A stretch of DNA of 64,000 bases from Vampirovibrionales bacterium (GTDB lineage Bacteria; Cyanobacteriota; Vampirovibrionia; Vampirovibrionales; Vampirovibrionaceae): assembly GCA_029262635.1 (NCBI GenBank), contig JAJCZA010000024.1, forward strand, positions 62,001 through 126,000, read 5' to 3'. The notes beneath the pieces are model-generated. The model saw nothing but the letters and a program-made list of their open reading frames with translations, did no database searches and was not told where the DNA came from. A program made the translations under genes and the position numbers. Positions 1 through 9,853 of this stretch are shown here, piece by piece. Each line of letters begins with the position of its first letter. Positions within the stretch are counted from its first letter, which is position 1.

Positions 1-157
1 CCATGTGCAGGTTTCCAGTAACGTTAGGTGGCGGAATAACAATACTAAAGCACTGTTTGCTGTCTCTGTTCACCTCGGGTTTAAATAGCTGATTGTCTTC
101 CCAGAACTGGTAGGTGCTGGCTTCAACGGATTGGGGTTCATAAGTCTTGGGTAGCAT
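1..157 (-). CDS. valS: Valyl-tRNA synthetase, N-terminal fragment (runs off the window)
   Basis: Translating the minus strand from the ATG at 157 gives 52 residues that end at the window edge. They contain the stretch [14 protein letters not shown], the class I signature of ValRS just before its HIGH motif. The spacing from the start (about residues 39-52) is normal for ValRS. The enzyme charges tRNA-Val in the cytoplasm. An AGGGA ribosome-binding site lies about 8 bases upstream of the ATG. Only the first part of a gene that is usually near 900 codons is present. Confidence 0.93.
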   Translation of the reverse strand, partial: MLPKTYEPQSVEASTYQFWEDNQLFKPEVNRDSKQCFSIVIPPPNVTGNLHM

Positions 158-379
158 TGAGAAATCCCTGTATATGGTTGACGATGATTATCACAAGTTT
201 GTTGAGAAATGTATTGTTTTTGAAGTTTAGAAGGTGTTGATTTATGGAATATAGTAAAATACCATTGCACGGTCGTCGCGCATCTTAAATGGAATATTTA
301 CAAATGAGTTAGAGCGTGCGAATGATTATAGCAGAAGCCACTTCGTGCGCGTACTGATATTAACAACCACGGGGCCGCC

Positions 380-1006
380 ATGTCTTTTGAGCCGGATTTT
401 AATGACGAAGAATTGAACGAAGATAAAGAGGATACTATGCCAGACCCGACAAATACCGTAGAAAAATCACCCGGCGTTTATGTTCGCGCCGGAGACTATC
501 AGCCTCATGAGCTGGATATGCTCTGGTCGGGCTCTCGTCATTTTGCCAAAGAGGACCGTTCGCCGGTGGTGTTTACAATAGTTGGATTGGCGATTGGCGC
601 TATTATCACCAGTGCTCTTTTCTTTCTGTTTAGTTCCAAGCCCGAAATTAAGGCTGGAGATGACAGCGAGCTAATTACTCCAATTGTGGACGAAACCAAG
701 CTGGTTCCTGCAGCGGGTGATCCTATTCTGGGACCCGAAACGGTTCAATTAAATACCACAAAAGCAACCACGCCTACCGCAAAAACAGCAAAACCTTCAG
801 TAAATCAAAGACCGACTTCTGGTGGTTCGACTTCGGCAGCCACTTATACGGTGCAAAATGGAGATACCTTAGAACAGATTGCTCGGCGCCATTACGGCTC
901 CGGCACACCGGCCTTGATCCAAAAAATTAGCCGAGCGAATAATATGACTAACCCAAATGCTCTGAAAGTAGGGCAAAAACTGGTGATTCCGCCTAAAAAC
1001 TATTAA
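380..1006 (+). CDS. Single-pass membrane protein with C-terminal LysM domain
   Basis: This 208-residue protein has an acidic N-terminus (about 1-60), one hydrophobic segment (about 63-87) and a Thr/Ala/Pro-rich linker. Its C-terminal LysM domain (about 155-205) includes YTVQNGDTLEQIA and ends KVGQKLVIPP. LysM domains bind N-acetylglucosamine chains, so the likely place is the inner membrane with the LysM domain facing peptidoglycan. No catalytic domain is present. The start is uncertain: the ATG at 380 has only a weak GGGG signal, while an in-frame ATG at 437 (residue 20) is preceded by AGAGGA at good spacing. It is divergent from valS. Confidence 0.8.
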   Translation: MSFEPDFNDEELNEDKEDTMPDPTNTVEKSPGVYVRAGDYQPHELDMLWSGSRHFAKEDRSPVVFTIVGLAIGAIITSALFFLFSSKPEIKAGDDSELITPIVDETKLVPAAGDPILGPETVQLNTTKATTPTAKTAKPSVNQRPTSGGSTSAATYTVQNGDTLEQIARRHYGSGTPALIQKISRANNMTNPNALKVGQKLVIPPKNY

Positions 1007-1194
1007 TTGGCTTTTCGTTTTTTAAGATTTTTTATAAGATCGGTGTCACAAGTTGAACTGGTTTGGGTTTTAAATTTTTGACGACCATGATTCATATCAA
1101 ATGGATCGATTTGTTTGTCGAGTTACCCGCTGGTGGCCTGACTCAAGGTCTTCATCTCTGTGTATGTAAAAACAAGTGAAAGGTTCTCAAAACA

Positions 1195-1497
1195 ATGATA
1201 ACGCCGATACATTCTCCACAGTTTGGTTCAAGCGCTTCAAGCCCGTCTAATATTTCAAGTGATCAGCTGTTGAACTTTTATCAGAGGCAGGGAATTGTTC
1301 CTCCTACTAATAAACGCAATGCACCAGTGGTTACTTTACATGATTCGAGGTTGGGAACGCCTGTTAAAATTCCCACTCATGAGAAACAAGTACCCAATAA
1401 ACTCTTGAAAGACCATGCCAGAGCGCTTGGTATGACGATCAATGATTTTAAGCGAATTCTTGCGAACAAGCATTCCCGCTTTTCATTAGAGGGCTAA
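1195..1497 (+). CDS. Small protein with N-terminal Phe-Gly motif
   Basis: I do not recognise this 100-residue protein. It begins MITPIHSPQFGSS, with Phe10-Gly11, the same N-terminal style seen in at least nine other loci of this window. The middle (about 20-65) is Ser/Pro/Lys-rich and probably disordered. The C-terminal 40 residues (LLKDHARALGMTINDFKRIL) look like a short helical domain. No signal peptide, membrane segment or cysteine is visible. It lies between the LysM gene and the MFS gene, on the same strand as both. Confidence 0.6.
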   Translation: MITPIHSPQFGSSASSPSNISSDQLLNFYQRQGIVPPTNKRNAPVVTLHDSRLGTPVKIPTHEKQVPNKLLKDHARALGMTINDFKRILANKHSRFSLEG

Positions 1498-1549
1498 GGT
1501 TTACTGTTATTTATTCTGTTAGAAGGCTGTGAAAAGGTAAACAAGCCGG

Positions 1550-2749
1550 GTGTTTAACCGCATAAGACGAAACTGGCAAAACCCTGAAATACGCCTTCTC
1601 TCCAGGCTCAGTGTCGGACATTTAATGACCGACGGCTTTGCCGGGTTTATGTTACCGCTGTTGCCTCTGTTCTCTCAAACCTTGGGGTTTGGGTTGGAGG
1701 CAACCGGATTTATTTTGATGGTCTCCAGTCTTACTTCTTCAGTGTTTCAACCGGTTTGGGGCGTGTTAACCGAGCGATACCAGCGTGTGAATTACATCTT
1801 AATCGGCCTGCTTGTGGCTATTAGCTGTATTAGCCTGATTGGCTGGAGCCCGAATTATTGGACCCTGATTATCCTTATCGGCTTGGGATATCTAGGGGTA
1901 GGCATTCTGCATCCCCGAGCCATGACATATGCCCATAGCCTGGGGAAATCAACGTCAGGGATTCGTCGCGAGAATCTGGTGATGAGTGTGTTTATTACGG
2001 CAGGAACCAGCGGATTTGCATTAGGGCCATTGGTCTCGGCGTTTTTAGTGACCCATTGGGGCCTGAAATCGACTCTCTTTATGATGCCGCTATTGTTCGT
2101 GGGATGGGCATTGTTTCACCAGATTGATCGTCCCTTTCTTAAAACCCTTGCCAAACCGCCGGTTTCTAAACCCAACCCTCGTTTAACCGGTTGGGAAATC
2201 CGGGTGTTGGCTCTTTTATCGTTTGTGGCGATTGTGCGGGCCCTTATCCTGGTCGGGATGGATTCGTTTATGCCTTTTATTTGGACGGAACAAGGGTTTT
2301 CATTAATGTGGATTGGGGTAGTCATGGCCGTGGCGTCAATTGTTAGTGCCCCTATTTCTCTTTATGCAGGTCATCTGAGCGATCGCTTCGGTGAACGGGT
2401 TATTATGAAGGTCTCTTACCTGCCGTGCTTAATTTTAATTCCTCTGACACTCTGGTTTAATGGAATCGGGTCGTTTGTCTTTTTTATTCTGCTTCATGCT
2501 TTGATTCAGCTTTCGATGACGGCCAACATGGTGGTGCCTCTTCGTGGGATTGGTCATCATAAAAACCTGATTTCTGGTTTGATGGCTGGGTTTAGTTTTG
2601 GGGTAGCCGGGGTTTTGATGCCTTTTTTAGGTCGATTGGGTGAAGCGCAAGGACTGACGAATGCCCTGATGGTTCTGCTTTTTCCAATGGCTTTGGGAAC
2701 TATGGCCCTGTTTTTTATTCCGAAGGCCATTTTCTCCCGAAATCGATAG
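1550..2749 (+). CDS. MFS transporter, Fsr (fosmidomycin-resistance)-like
   Basis: This 399-residue, strongly hydrophobic protein has the length and about 12 hydrophobic segments of a major facilitator. The N-terminal half (GHLMTDGFAGFMLPLLPLF, then SSVFQPVWGVLTERY and GILHPRAM) follows the pattern of the Fsr family of drug exporters, including the loop 2-3 motif and the conserved HP in TM4. The substrate is not known; Fsr proteins export fosmidomycin and other small molecules by proton antiport. The chosen start is GTG at 1550, with AAAGG about 14 bases upstream. It converges with the response-regulator gene after it. Confidence 0.8.
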   Translation: MFNRIRRNWQNPEIRLLSRLSVGHLMTDGFAGFMLPLLPLFSQTLGFGLEATGFILMVSSLTSSVFQPVWGVLTERYQRVNYILIGLLVAISCISLIGWSPNYWTLIILIGLGYLGVGILHPRAMTYAHSLGKSTSGIRRENLVMSVFITAGTSGFALGPLVSAFLVTHWGLKSTLFMMPLLFVGWALFHQIDRPFLKTLAKPPVSKPNPRLTGWEIRVLALLSFVAIVRALILVGMDSFMPFIWTEQGFSLMWIGVVMAVASIVSAPISLYAGHLSDRFGERVIMKVSYLPCLILIPLTLWFNGIGSFVFFILLHALIQLSMTANMVVPLRGIGHHKNLISGLMAGFSFGVAGVLMPFLGRLGEAQGLTNALMVLLFPMALGTMALFFIPKAIFSRNR

Positions 2750-2764
2750 AATATTTATTTGTTT

Positions 2765-3424
2765 TTAAACGTAGCCCTCTCGCATGGCGAGAACGGCGGC
2801 TTGAGTTCGATCATCGACGCAGAGTTTCTGTAAAATACTATGGACATGAGCTTTAGCCGTTGCCTTCGTAATAACCAGCGCATCGGCAATCCGGGGATTC
2901 GAGTGTCCATCCACAATCAACTTGAGAACTTCCATCTCTCGGGGAGTGAGTGGGCAATCCGGCGGAGGGCCAGCAGGGGTTGAAAAACCATTACCGACTG
3001 TTTCACCGGTAAAACGTCCTAATACCAGTTTGGCAATAGCAGGATCCAGCCAGGCGGTTCCTTCTTTTACGGCGTGAATTGCTGTCGAAAGCGATTCGGG
3101 TGTGATTCCCTTCATGCAATAGGCATCCGCACCGGCGCCAAGGGCCGCAAAAACATCCTGCTCGCTTTCTTTTGAAGTCAGCATAATGACACGAACAGCT
3201 GGGTGAGCTTCTTTTATTCTTTGGGTGGCCTCAATGCCATCGATTTCGGGAAGTCCAATATCCATCAGGATAACATCAGGGTTGGTCGTATTGGCCAAGC
3301 GAATGGCCTGGGTGCCATCAGCGGCTTCACCAACGACTTCGATTTTTTCTTCTCGCTCCAAAAGCATTTTTAATCCAACCCGTGTCATTTGATGGTCTTC
3401 TACAATTAGAACCCTTGTTGTCAT
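2765..3424 (-). CDS. Orphan NarL/FixJ-family response regulator
   Basis: This 219-residue protein has a receiver domain (about 4-120) and a LuxR-type helix-turn-helix (about 155-215). The acidic pocket E9/D10, phosphoacceptor D55 in ILMDIGLPEIDG, T83 and K105 are all present, so it should be phosphorylatable. The HTH begins PLTPREMEVLKLIVDGHSN, as in NarL proteins. It should bind DNA as a dimer after phosphorylation. No histidine kinase is adjacent, so the partner is unknown. A Gly/Pro linker of about 20 residues joins the domains. Confidence 0.9.
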   Translation of the reverse strand: MTTRVLIVEDHQMTRVGLKMLLEREEKIEVVGEAADGTQAIRLANTTNPDVILMDIGLPEIDGIEATQRIKEAHPAVRVIMLTSKESEQDVFAALGAGADAYCMKGITPESLSTAIHAVKEGTAWLDPAIAKLVLGRFTGETVGNGFSTPAGPPPDCPLTPREMEVLKLIVDGHSNPRIADALVITKATAKAHVHSILQKLCVDDRTQAAVLAMREGYV

Positions 3425-3836
3425 TGCTTGCCTCTTTACTCAACTTAAATATGACCGTATATAAAAGCCATTCGTATAATATTACCTCCTTATTATATAC
3501 CAAGCCTTACCTGTAAATGAGAGGAAAAAGACGGTTTTCGTTTAGTTTCCTTGATATTGAGAGCTGTACTGGATGTGAATAAGAATAGCCAATTGGAGGA
3601 TGTTATTTTTCCGGTTAAAGAGATAAAATAAAAGCAAGGGAGGAATAAAGGTTATCTGAACACTTTTTTACTTCCTGCTGTTTGTTGATCTGCTACTTTC
3701 TTTGTAGAATGGGTTATCATGTCTATTTATTTGAATGAACGATTGTCTATTGAGTTAAAATAGATCAGGTCAATTTTTATTTTGATGTGTTTTTAATCTA
3801 TCAATTCACCTACTTTCTCCTGAGAGGAGGTTCCTG
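3425..3836. other. AT-rich intergenic region between divergent genes
   Basis: About 410 bases with no convincing ORF or RNA gene. It must hold the promoters of the leftward response regulator and the rightward secreted-protein gene, but I cannot place -10/-35 boxes with confidence. The only clear signal is the strong GGAGG at 3826-3830, six bases before the ATG at 3837. Confidence 0.4.
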
Positions 3837-4142
3837 ATGAAAACCCTTAAAAATAACAATTCAGTTCTTGTCGTACTTGTCATCGTTGCGTTGCTTAGTT
3901 TGCCGGTGGCTAGTGCAGAGAACATCAAGCCCAAAAATCAGATTGATTTGGATGTCCAGACACAATTTCGGGAAATTTTGAGTCTGCTCCAGCCGGTTAA
4001 TGTCATTAAAGTGGATCAGGTTTCGAAAGAACTGTTTAAAGATTTTTTCGAACAGAAAGACAAAATTTACGGCTACACGGCAACCACACCTCAGGCGGAA
4101 GGACATGTGGCCCCGGCCAAGCTCCGCCGACAGACCTTTTAA
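3837..4142 (+). CDS. Small secreted protein of unknown function
   Basis: A 101-residue protein with a textbook signal peptide: MKTLKNN, a hydrophobic core (VLVVLVIVALLSLPV, residues 10-24) and a probable signal peptidase I site after ASA (about residue 27). The mature part is about 74 residues, polar, with no Cys and no known motif. It is probably periplasmic. The start is well supported by GGAGG six bases upstream. It is convergent with the zinc exporter gene, with only 12 bases between them. I do not recognise a family. Confidence 0.65.
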   Translation: MKTLKNNNSVLVVLVIVALLSLPVASAENIKPKNQIDLDVQTQFREILSLLQPVNVIKVDQVSKELFKDFFEQKDKIYGYTATTPQAEGHVAPAKLRRQTF

Positions 4143-4154
4143 TTGCGTGTCAAA

Positions 4155-5105
4155 CTAAAAGTGAATCTCGTCTTCCTCGAAGTGAGGCGGCTCTAGCTGA
4201 AGTGTCACATGACTAAGGCCGAAGTGGCTTTTTAGGCAATGCTGTAGACACGTCAGGGTTTCTGGCGTAAAGGCCGTTTCGACCACTGTTACATGCGCTG
4301 ACAGGGCATGTTTACCTGAGGCAATGGTCCAGATGTGGAGATCGTGGATGGATTGAACGCCCTTAAGTTCTTGTAGGGTAGATTTAACCTGATTCACGTC
4401 AATGTGTTTCGGTGAGTTTTCCAGCAAAATATCCGTGGCTTCCATAACCAGTCGAAAGGCACTATAGAGTACTAGGAGGGAAATCAGGACGCTGATTAGA
4501 GGGTCGGCCCAGAGCCAGTCGTAAAAATAAATGAGCCCGGCGGCGATGATGGCACCGATGGAGCCGAGTAAGTCGCCGAGTACGTGAAGGTAAGCGCCTT
4601 TGATGTTGAGATCGTGCTGATGATCGCCGTGTAAGATTTTGGCGACAATGATATTAATAATAAGCCCGCCCACGGCAACCCCCATCATCAGAGAGCCCTC
4701 TACCGCCTCTGGAGAGAGAAACCGATGATAAGCTTCGTAGATAATGAGAAAAGAGATGCCCGCCAGAGCCAGCCCGTTAATAAAGGCGGCGAGGATCTCA
4801 ATACGATGGTAACCGTAAGTTTTCTGCTCCCCGGCGTCTTGAGTACAAATCCAAGCCGCGAAAAGAGCGAGTCCAATAGCGCCTACGTCGGCTAGCATGT
4901 GTCCTGCATCAGCCAGTAGAGCTAAACTGCCGGATAGGTAGCCGCCAACCACTTCGGCGATAAGATAAACCGATGTTAGGGCCATAGACCATTTCAACGT
5001 CTTGATGCGTGAGCTGGAAACGGTTTGAATCAGCCCGTGGTCGCAGTGGTGGTGGTCATGGACGGGAGAATGAGTGGGGGGTTCGTGGGAGGCATGGTGG
5101 TTCAT
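4155..5105 (-). CDS. czcD: Cation diffusion facilitator, zinc-type (CzcD/ZnT-like)
   Basis: This 316-residue inner-membrane protein has about six membrane segments and a C-terminal cytoplasmic domain, the CDF layout. The transport site is visible as HxxxD in TM2 (H69, D73 in ADAGHMLAD) and again in TM5 (H174, D178 in YLHVLGD), the arrangement of zinc-specific CDF proteins. The N-terminus is His-rich (HDHHHCDHG, about residues 16-24), another metal-binding feature. It should export Zn(II), perhaps Cd or Co, by proton exchange. No metal-responsive regulator is adjacent. Confidence 0.9.
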   Translation of the reverse strand: MNHHASHEPPTHSPVHDHHHCDHGLIQTVSSSRIKTLKWSMALTSVYLIAEVVGGYLSGSLALLADAGHMLADVGAIGLALFAAWICTQDAGEQKTYGYHRIEILAAFINGLALAGISFLIIYEAYHRFLSPEAVEGSLMMGVAVGGLIINIIVAKILHGDHQHDLNIKGAYLHVLGDLLGSIGAIIAAGLIYFYDWLWADPLISVLISLLVLYSAFRLVMEATDILLENSPKHIDVNQVKSTLQELKGVQSIHDLHIWTIASGKHALSAHVTVVETAFTPETLTCLQHCLKSHFGLSHVTLQLEPPHFEEDEIHF

Positions 5106-5164
5106 GATGTCAACAGCGTAGCATCATTTATCATTTATAAAAATGGATTGAGTAAATAGTTTTG

Positions 5165-5192
5165 TTGACATTGCTTACTATTTGCGTAATAA
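5165..5192 (+). promoter_or_regulatory. Predicted sigma70-type promoter for the 5239 gene
   Basis: A perfect -35 box TTGACA (5165-5170), a 16-base spacer and TAATAA (5187-5192) lie about 46 bases before the ATG at 5239. Their position inside the 5' part of the longest reading frame (from 5182) argues that the real start is 5239. Confidence 0.55.
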
Positions 5193-5238
5193 GTTAGATT
5201 CATTGTTGCATGTTTTCAAAACAAGGAAAAAGGTGATC

Positions 5239-5658
5239 ATGAATTCAATGTTTCAACCCACTGCTCTTGGGCTTCCATCAGCTCCTATTCCGTATTTTAA
5301 AAAATCCTCAAACCAAATAAAACCGGAAGCCTTTGAACCTTCGTTTGGAATAATAGCTCCTTTTATAACTAAGGAAAATAAAGAAGTTTATGAAAAATTA
5401 AATCAGTTGTTACCCTATGTCCCACATATTGAACGTGTTCAAGTTAGAGGTAGTATAAATATTAGGGAGGGAGAAGGTTTAAAGACTGTAGAAAAGAAAA
5501 ATATTTTATTTCAGGGTGTTGGCCCTTTGGTAGGTTTAGCTATTTTGATTGGATTACGGAATCAAACCTTAAAACTTTCAAAAGCAGAGGGCTTTACCGT
5601 TATTTTAAACAATAAAAAATATAAGCTCAGGTTTACTTCGATGTTGTGGCGAAGCTAA
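5239..5658 (+). CDS. Small protein with Phe-Gly motif, unknown function
   Basis: From the ATG at 5239 this is 139 residues; AAGGTGA lies directly upstream, and a second ATG follows at 5248. A 35-residue Pro/Ser-rich leader ends at PSFG (F36-G37), like other Phe-Gly proteins of this window. The rest is a soluble-looking alpha/beta domain with no Cys. The stretch VGPLVGLAILIGL (about 113-125) is hydrophobic but short for a membrane helix. The frame is open further upstream to 5182, but that part overlaps a likely promoter. Function unknown. Confidence 0.6.
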   Translation: MNSMFQPTALGLPSAPIPYFKKSSNQIKPEAFEPSFGIIAPFITKENKEVYEKLNQLLPYVPHIERVQVRGSINIREGEGLKTVEKKNILFQGVGPLVGLAILIGLRNQTLKLSKAEGFTVILNNKKYKLRFTSMLWRS

Positions 5659-5969
5659 AAAGCGATTTATTTACAGAGCGAGAAGAAAGTAGCAAAAGTT
5701 TACAATCCTGAACGCATCGAAAATCCATAAAAATAGTCAGGGTATAAATACGGGTTAAATCCTGTGATAAAAAGCTTTTTAAGCTAAAAGAAGGCGCGAA
5801 AATTGTCTTGAAATTAACCCGGCTTACACCCATTGGATGATTGAAACGGAGATTTGGCTTTAGTACAGTGGGGCCACTTTCCTATTTTAGTTGTAGTAGA
5901 GCGCAATTGATCCGCTTGACCGGTGTTATTCCTAAAAAGATGGTCGCAACACAATAAAGCGAGAAACAA
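5659..5969. other. Intergenic region, nothing recognised
   Basis: About 310 bases upstream of the RlpA-like gene. Short minus-strand frames are present but have no supporting ribosome-binding site or recognisable content. I see no tRNA fold, clear terminator or repeat. Confidence 0.35.
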
Positions 5970-7325
5970 ATGGCCTATAAACAACAACCTGACAATGGAG
6001 GAATGGTTTTGACTTTTCATCAACTGCAAAAACACTGGATTCGATTTACGGCTCCTAAGAAGATTTTAATAAGTGCAAGCTTTTTGGGCCTGGGAACTCT
6101 GCTGGTTTTAGCCGCTAATGCGGAGAAACTGGCCAGCCAGGTGACCGAACAGGTGGCGGTCGCCTCCGAGACCTTTGAAATGGCTTATGTTAGTACACTA
6201 AGCAATGAATACCATGGTCAGCTTCAGAATGAGGCTGGCGCATCGGATTTTCACATTCGAGTACTCGAAGCCAAAAATCAGGCACAAGCCAGTGTCCTCA
6301 TTAACGATCAGGAAGTGATGAAGTTCCGCTCCGAATTTAACGGCCTTTCGCCCGCTTTACGGGCTAAACGATCCGCCAATCGGCTTTACGCTTTTCTTTC
6401 GGTTCAGGGTGACGCACGCCTAATTAAACCCGAAGCCCAAGAAAATGAAGTGGTCATTCGGGTGGGCGATGAGGTGTTGGCCCGTATTGATGAGCAAACG
6501 GCGAAAAAATCGAAAAACGATATGAAACACCTCGCACTCATTTGGACGAATCTAACTCGGAAAGCGTTGGGCGTCCATCCTATTATGCGAGGTGCCATGC
6601 CGAACTCTCGAAGCAAGTTGAATCGAGATAATTATATTGATCCGGCTACATTTAAGGCTACAGGTCATGCTCTAAAAGGAATTGCTTCCTGGTATGGCCC
6701 TGGATTCCATGGGCGACGAGCCGCTGATGGTAGCCGGTATAGTATGTACGAGCTAACCGCAGCTCATAAATCTCTGCCCTTTGGTACCATTGTTCGAGTT
6801 CGAAACGAGAAAAACGGACGAACCGTGGTGGTGCGTATTACGGATCGAGGTCCTTATATCAAGGGACGAGTGATTGACCTTTCAAAAGCGGCTGCCAACG
6901 CTATTGGCATGCCAGGCATTACACCGGTGACGGTTGAAATTATGGAACGCAATCCGCATTTTAAAATTCCAGAGCCTGTGTTGAATCCGCCAAGCTTAAG
7001 AGAAATGGCGCTGGAGCAAAACAAACCCGCTGAGGTTATCTCGGAAAAATCGGTAGACAACCAAAGCGTGTCTGAACCGATGGCTCCAGAAGAAATTCAG
7101 GCTGAGGAAATTCCAACAACAGAAGCGAAAGCAGGTGAACTGGCTTCTGAAGAATTTCCCGACATGAAAGAGCTGGAAACCATGGTTAATATGGCGATTG
7201 CACCGACTCAGCCTGCTGTTTCTGATACGGAAGTTATGGCGGATGAAGCCATTAACGCTCAGGCGGTTGTGGAAGAAAAGCAGACGATCGACACTCCGGT
7301 TTCAGCGGAACTAGCCTCTGACTAA
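5970..7325 (+). CDS. rlpA: RlpA-like double-psi beta-barrel cell-wall protein
   Basis: A 451-residue protein with an N-terminal hydrophobic anchor (about 31-50), an unassigned region (60-220), an RlpA-type double-psi beta-barrel (about 237-326) and an acidic Glu/Ala/Pro tail of about 115 residues. The barrel has [19 protein letters not shown]261, D292 in ITDRGPY and D303 in VIDLS, the conserved residues of RlpA lytic transglycosylases that cut glycan strands lacking stem peptides. It has no SPOR domain. Start choice is open: ATG 5970 has little ribosome-binding signal, ATG 6003 directly follows GGAGGA, and a TTG at 6009 sits at ideal spacing from it. Confidence 0.82.
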   Translation: MAYKQQPDNGGMVLTFHQLQKHWIRFTAPKKILISASFLGLGTLLVLAANAEKLASQVTEQVAVASETFEMAYVSTLSNEYHGQLQNEAGASDFHIRVLEAKNQAQASVLINDQEVMKFRSEFNGLSPALRAKRSANRLYAFLSVQGDARLIKPEAQENEVVIRVGDEVLARIDEQTAKKSKNDMKHLALIWTNLTRKALGVHPIMRGAMPNSRSKLNRDNYIDPATFKATGHALKGIASWYGPGFHGRRAADGSRYSMYELTAAHKSLPFGTIVRVRNEKNGRTVVVRITDRGPYIKGRVIDLSKAAANAIGMPGITPVTVEIMERNPHFKIPEPVLNPPSLREMALEQNKPAEVISEKSVDNQSVSEPMAPEEIQAEEIPTTEAKAGELASEEFPDMKELETMVNMAIAPTQPAVSDTEVMADEAINAQAVVEEKQTIDTPVSAELASD

Positions 7326-7476
7326 TATTGGTTTTCATCGAGACCCCATAATGTTCTGATGTATTGAATAACCATCGGCTTTGCCTTATGCTGAGCTTGG
7401 ATTGGCCACGGTTTTTTCACCGGTTCTTGTAGTCTGCTGGTTGTTTAAGCGCAACTTGAAAGGGTTATTACTACCA

Positions 7477-8967
7477 ATGAGTTTTGTTCCAAATTCAGTT
7501 CGGGTTCGTATCGCTCCGAGTCCCACAGGGAATCTCCACGTCGGGACTGCTCGAACCGCTTTGTTTAATTACTTATTTGCCAAAGGGCAGGGCGGTACGT
7601 TTATTTTACGGGTAGAAGACTCGGATCAGGAACGATCAAAAGAAGCGTATGTCCATAATATCTTTGATAGCCTTCGGGCCATTGGTATTGAGTGGGACGA
7701 AGGCCCGGATGTGGGTGGTCCTAAAGGACCTTACTCTCAAATGAAGCGCCTGCCCCTTTATCAGGAATACGCGAATAAATTAGTTGATGCCGGATTAGCC
7801 TATAAGGCTTACGAAACATCGGAAGAACTAACCGCCCAGCGAGAAGCTGCCGTTCAATCCGGTGAACAGGATTATAAGTATCAGCGTCCTACTCCGGAGG
7901 TCTTGGCGGAGCAACAAGCAAATCCTACCCGTCAGCCGTCTATTCGTTTTGCTGTGCCAGCGGATCGAGGGCATGTGGTGTATCAGGATTTAGTGCGAGG
8001 CGAGGTGTCCATTGATTCCAATTTGGCTGGGGATTTTGTGATTTTAAAATCCGATGGTACGCCTACATACAATTTTGCTGTGGTCATTGATGACATGCTA
8101 ATGGAAATCAGCCACGTGATTCGGGGCGAGGATCATATTTCCAATATGCCCCGACAGATCATGCTTTACGAAGCGCTGGACTCGTTGAATCTGCTGAAAA
8201 GCCCGATGCCGGCATTTGCCCATGTGGGCATGATTTTGGCGCCGGATCGATCCAAGCTGTCCAAGCGCCACGGCGCCACGGCGGTTTCTGATTTTGTCGC
8301 TCAAGGCTACTTGCCGGAAGCGTTCTGTAATTATATGGCGCTTTTGGGCTGGTCGCCGCCGGAGGGCAAAGAGATAGCAACCCTGGATGGGTTTGCCCGG
8401 CAGTTCAAACTGGAAAAAATTGCCCACAGTCCGGCCATTTTTGAGCGGGATAAGCTGAATTGGTTCAACGGTCAATATATTCGCCAAATGACCCCTGATA
8501 CATTTTTCGCCATCGCCAAACCGTTTTTATCCGCCGAATTTGATCTGGCCCAATACGATAAACCGACACTGGTGATGATGCTGGACGCAGTGCGTAATAA
8601 CCTGACGACCCTGTCGGATATTTCAGAAACCGTGGATTATTTTTTCAAGACAGACGTGGTTCAGAATTCTGAAATGGTTCAATCTGTTCTCATGACTGAA
8701 GAGGGGCAGAACGTGCTGGCTACTTTTGAGCGGGACTTTCTACCGAAAGCCGATTTTTCATCGCCGGAGGCTTTGGCTACCACCATGAAAGACTTTATTG
8801 AATCTCAAAAACCTCTGAAAACTAAAGCCGTCATGTGGCCTATCCGGGTAGCACTGTCGGGACGAACCCATGGGGCTGATCTCTCGAAAACCCTGTATAT
8901 TTTAGGTACTGATCGGGTGAAAGACCGTATAGCGTCCGCACGCCAGCGAGTCGTGTCATCCTCCTAG
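7477..8967 (+). CDS. gltX: Glutamyl-tRNA synthetase
   Basis: A 496-residue class I synthetase. From the ATG at 7477 it reads MSFVPNSVRVRIAPSPTG, then NLHVG (the HIGH motif, about residues 19-23). KLSKRHG at about 260-266 is the KMSKS loop, which binds ATP. Length and domain order fit discriminating or non-discriminating GluRS; I cannot tell which from the sequence. The frame is open upstream to a TTG at 7381, but the conserved protein begins near 7477, and the upstream residues resemble no GluRS. Confidence 0.95.
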   Translation: MSFVPNSVRVRIAPSPTGNLHVGTARTALFNYLFAKGQGGTFILRVEDSDQERSKEAYVHNIFDSLRAIGIEWDEGPDVGGPKGPYSQMKRLPLYQEYANKLVDAGLAYKAYETSEELTAQREAAVQSGEQDYKYQRPTPEVLAEQQANPTRQPSIRFAVPADRGHVVYQDLVRGEVSIDSNLAGDFVILKSDGTPTYNFAVVIDDMLMEISHVIRGEDHISNMPRQIMLYEALDSLNLLKSPMPAFAHVGMILAPDRSKLSKRHGATAVSDFVAQGYLPEAFCNYMALLGWSPPEGKEIATLDGFARQFKLEKIAHSPAIFERDKLNWFNGQYIRQMTPDTFFAIAKPFLSAEFDLAQYDKPTLVMMLDAVRNNLTTLSDISETVDYFFKTDVVQNSEMVQSVLMTEEGQNVLATFERDFLPKADFSSPEALATTMKDFIESQKPLKTKAVMWPIRVALSGRTHGADLSKTLYILGTDRVKDRIASARQRVVSSS

Positions 8968-9035
8968 AGATAGGGGAGGCACGTTTTCAGCCCTACCGGT
9001 ACAATGGTGGGATGATTGTTTTCTGGAGACCTTAA

Positions 9036-9803
9036 TTGGTGTTCAATTTAGGGCTGGCCCTGACTTATCCCTTTAAAAAAGAGAACTGGCAAAGCACGTT
9101 GCTCTGGCCCGGTCTGATTTTTATCGTGTATTTTGTTGGACAATACCTGATTAGCTTTGTTGTGGCCTTGCTGTTTCCGATGGGCTCGGATCCCATGCAG
9201 CCGAATACAACGGCGATGATGTTGAACATGGTTTCTAACGGGGCGTTGACGATTATTTTTATGCCGTTTTTCGCCGGGTTTTACTGGCATTGGGCGGAAA
9301 AACTGCTGATAGAAGGCATGGAAGCCCCGCCGCCGGATTGGGGCGATCATGTGGTGAAGTATTGGCTGGATGGGCTGAAAATAACGATTGTTGCCTTACT
9401 TATTTCAACACCTTATATGTTGATTATTTTCTCGATCCTCTTGCTTAAGCAGAATATTTTTCTGGTTTATGGAGCAATGGCGATTCATCTGCTGGTTTGC
9501 CTGTTTTTAACCCCTTTTGTTTTAGCGAACTTTATTCAAGCCTTGCCTGAAAAGCGGTTTACGGCGTTATTTAATCTATCCAGAATTTTTAAAACCGGTT
9601 GCAAATATTATGGACGAGTTCTTTTGGCCACGTTGATTACGCTGGTGTGTTCCATTGGGTTTGTGGTTGTGATGATTTTTTCCTGCTGTACCTGCATTGG
9701 CTTCCCGGTGGTCGTGGCGGCGTCGTATGCCTTTTATGTCCATATAATGGCTCAGGCATTTGCCGGGTATCGATGGATACCGGAAACAGCCGGGGAATCG
9801 TAA
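9036..9803 (+). CDS. DUF4013-type membrane protein (first of a tandem pair)
   Basis: A 255-residue polytopic membrane protein. It opens with LGLALTYPFKKENW and has five or six hydrophobic segments, ending near SCCTCIGFPVVVAASYAFY. This is the layout of DUF4013 proteins, whose function is not established. The start is TTG 9036 or GTG 9039; GGAG at 9025-9028 fits TTG best. The next gene is a paralogue sharing the YPFKKENW / WPYKKENW opening and the Cys-containing last segment, so the pair arose by duplication. Confidence 0.7.
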   Translation: MVFNLGLALTYPFKKENWQSTLLWPGLIFIVYFVGQYLISFVVALLFPMGSDPMQPNTTAMMLNMVSNGALTIIFMPFFAGFYWHWAEKLLIEGMEAPPPDWGDHVVKYWLDGLKITIVALLISTPYMLIIFSILLLKQNIFLVYGAMAIHLLVCLFLTPFVLANFIQALPEKRFTALFNLSRIFKTGCKYYGRVLLATLITLVCSIGFVVVMIFSCCTCIGFPVVVAASYAFYVHIMAQAFAGYRWIPETAGES

Positions 9804-9853
9804 ATTTCGAAGTTTGGATCAATTTAGAAATGAGACTGGAGTAAGTTGTTATT

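Noticed and set aside
5659-5969. ACGGGTTAAATCCTGT resembles a tRNA T-arm.
   Set aside because: The loop lacks the TTC motif and no acceptor stem, D-arm or anticodon arm can be built around it.
7381-7476. 32 extra N-terminal residues for GluRS from a TTG at 7381.
   Set aside because: The residues do not resemble GluRS, and the conserved N-terminus begins at the ATG at 7477.
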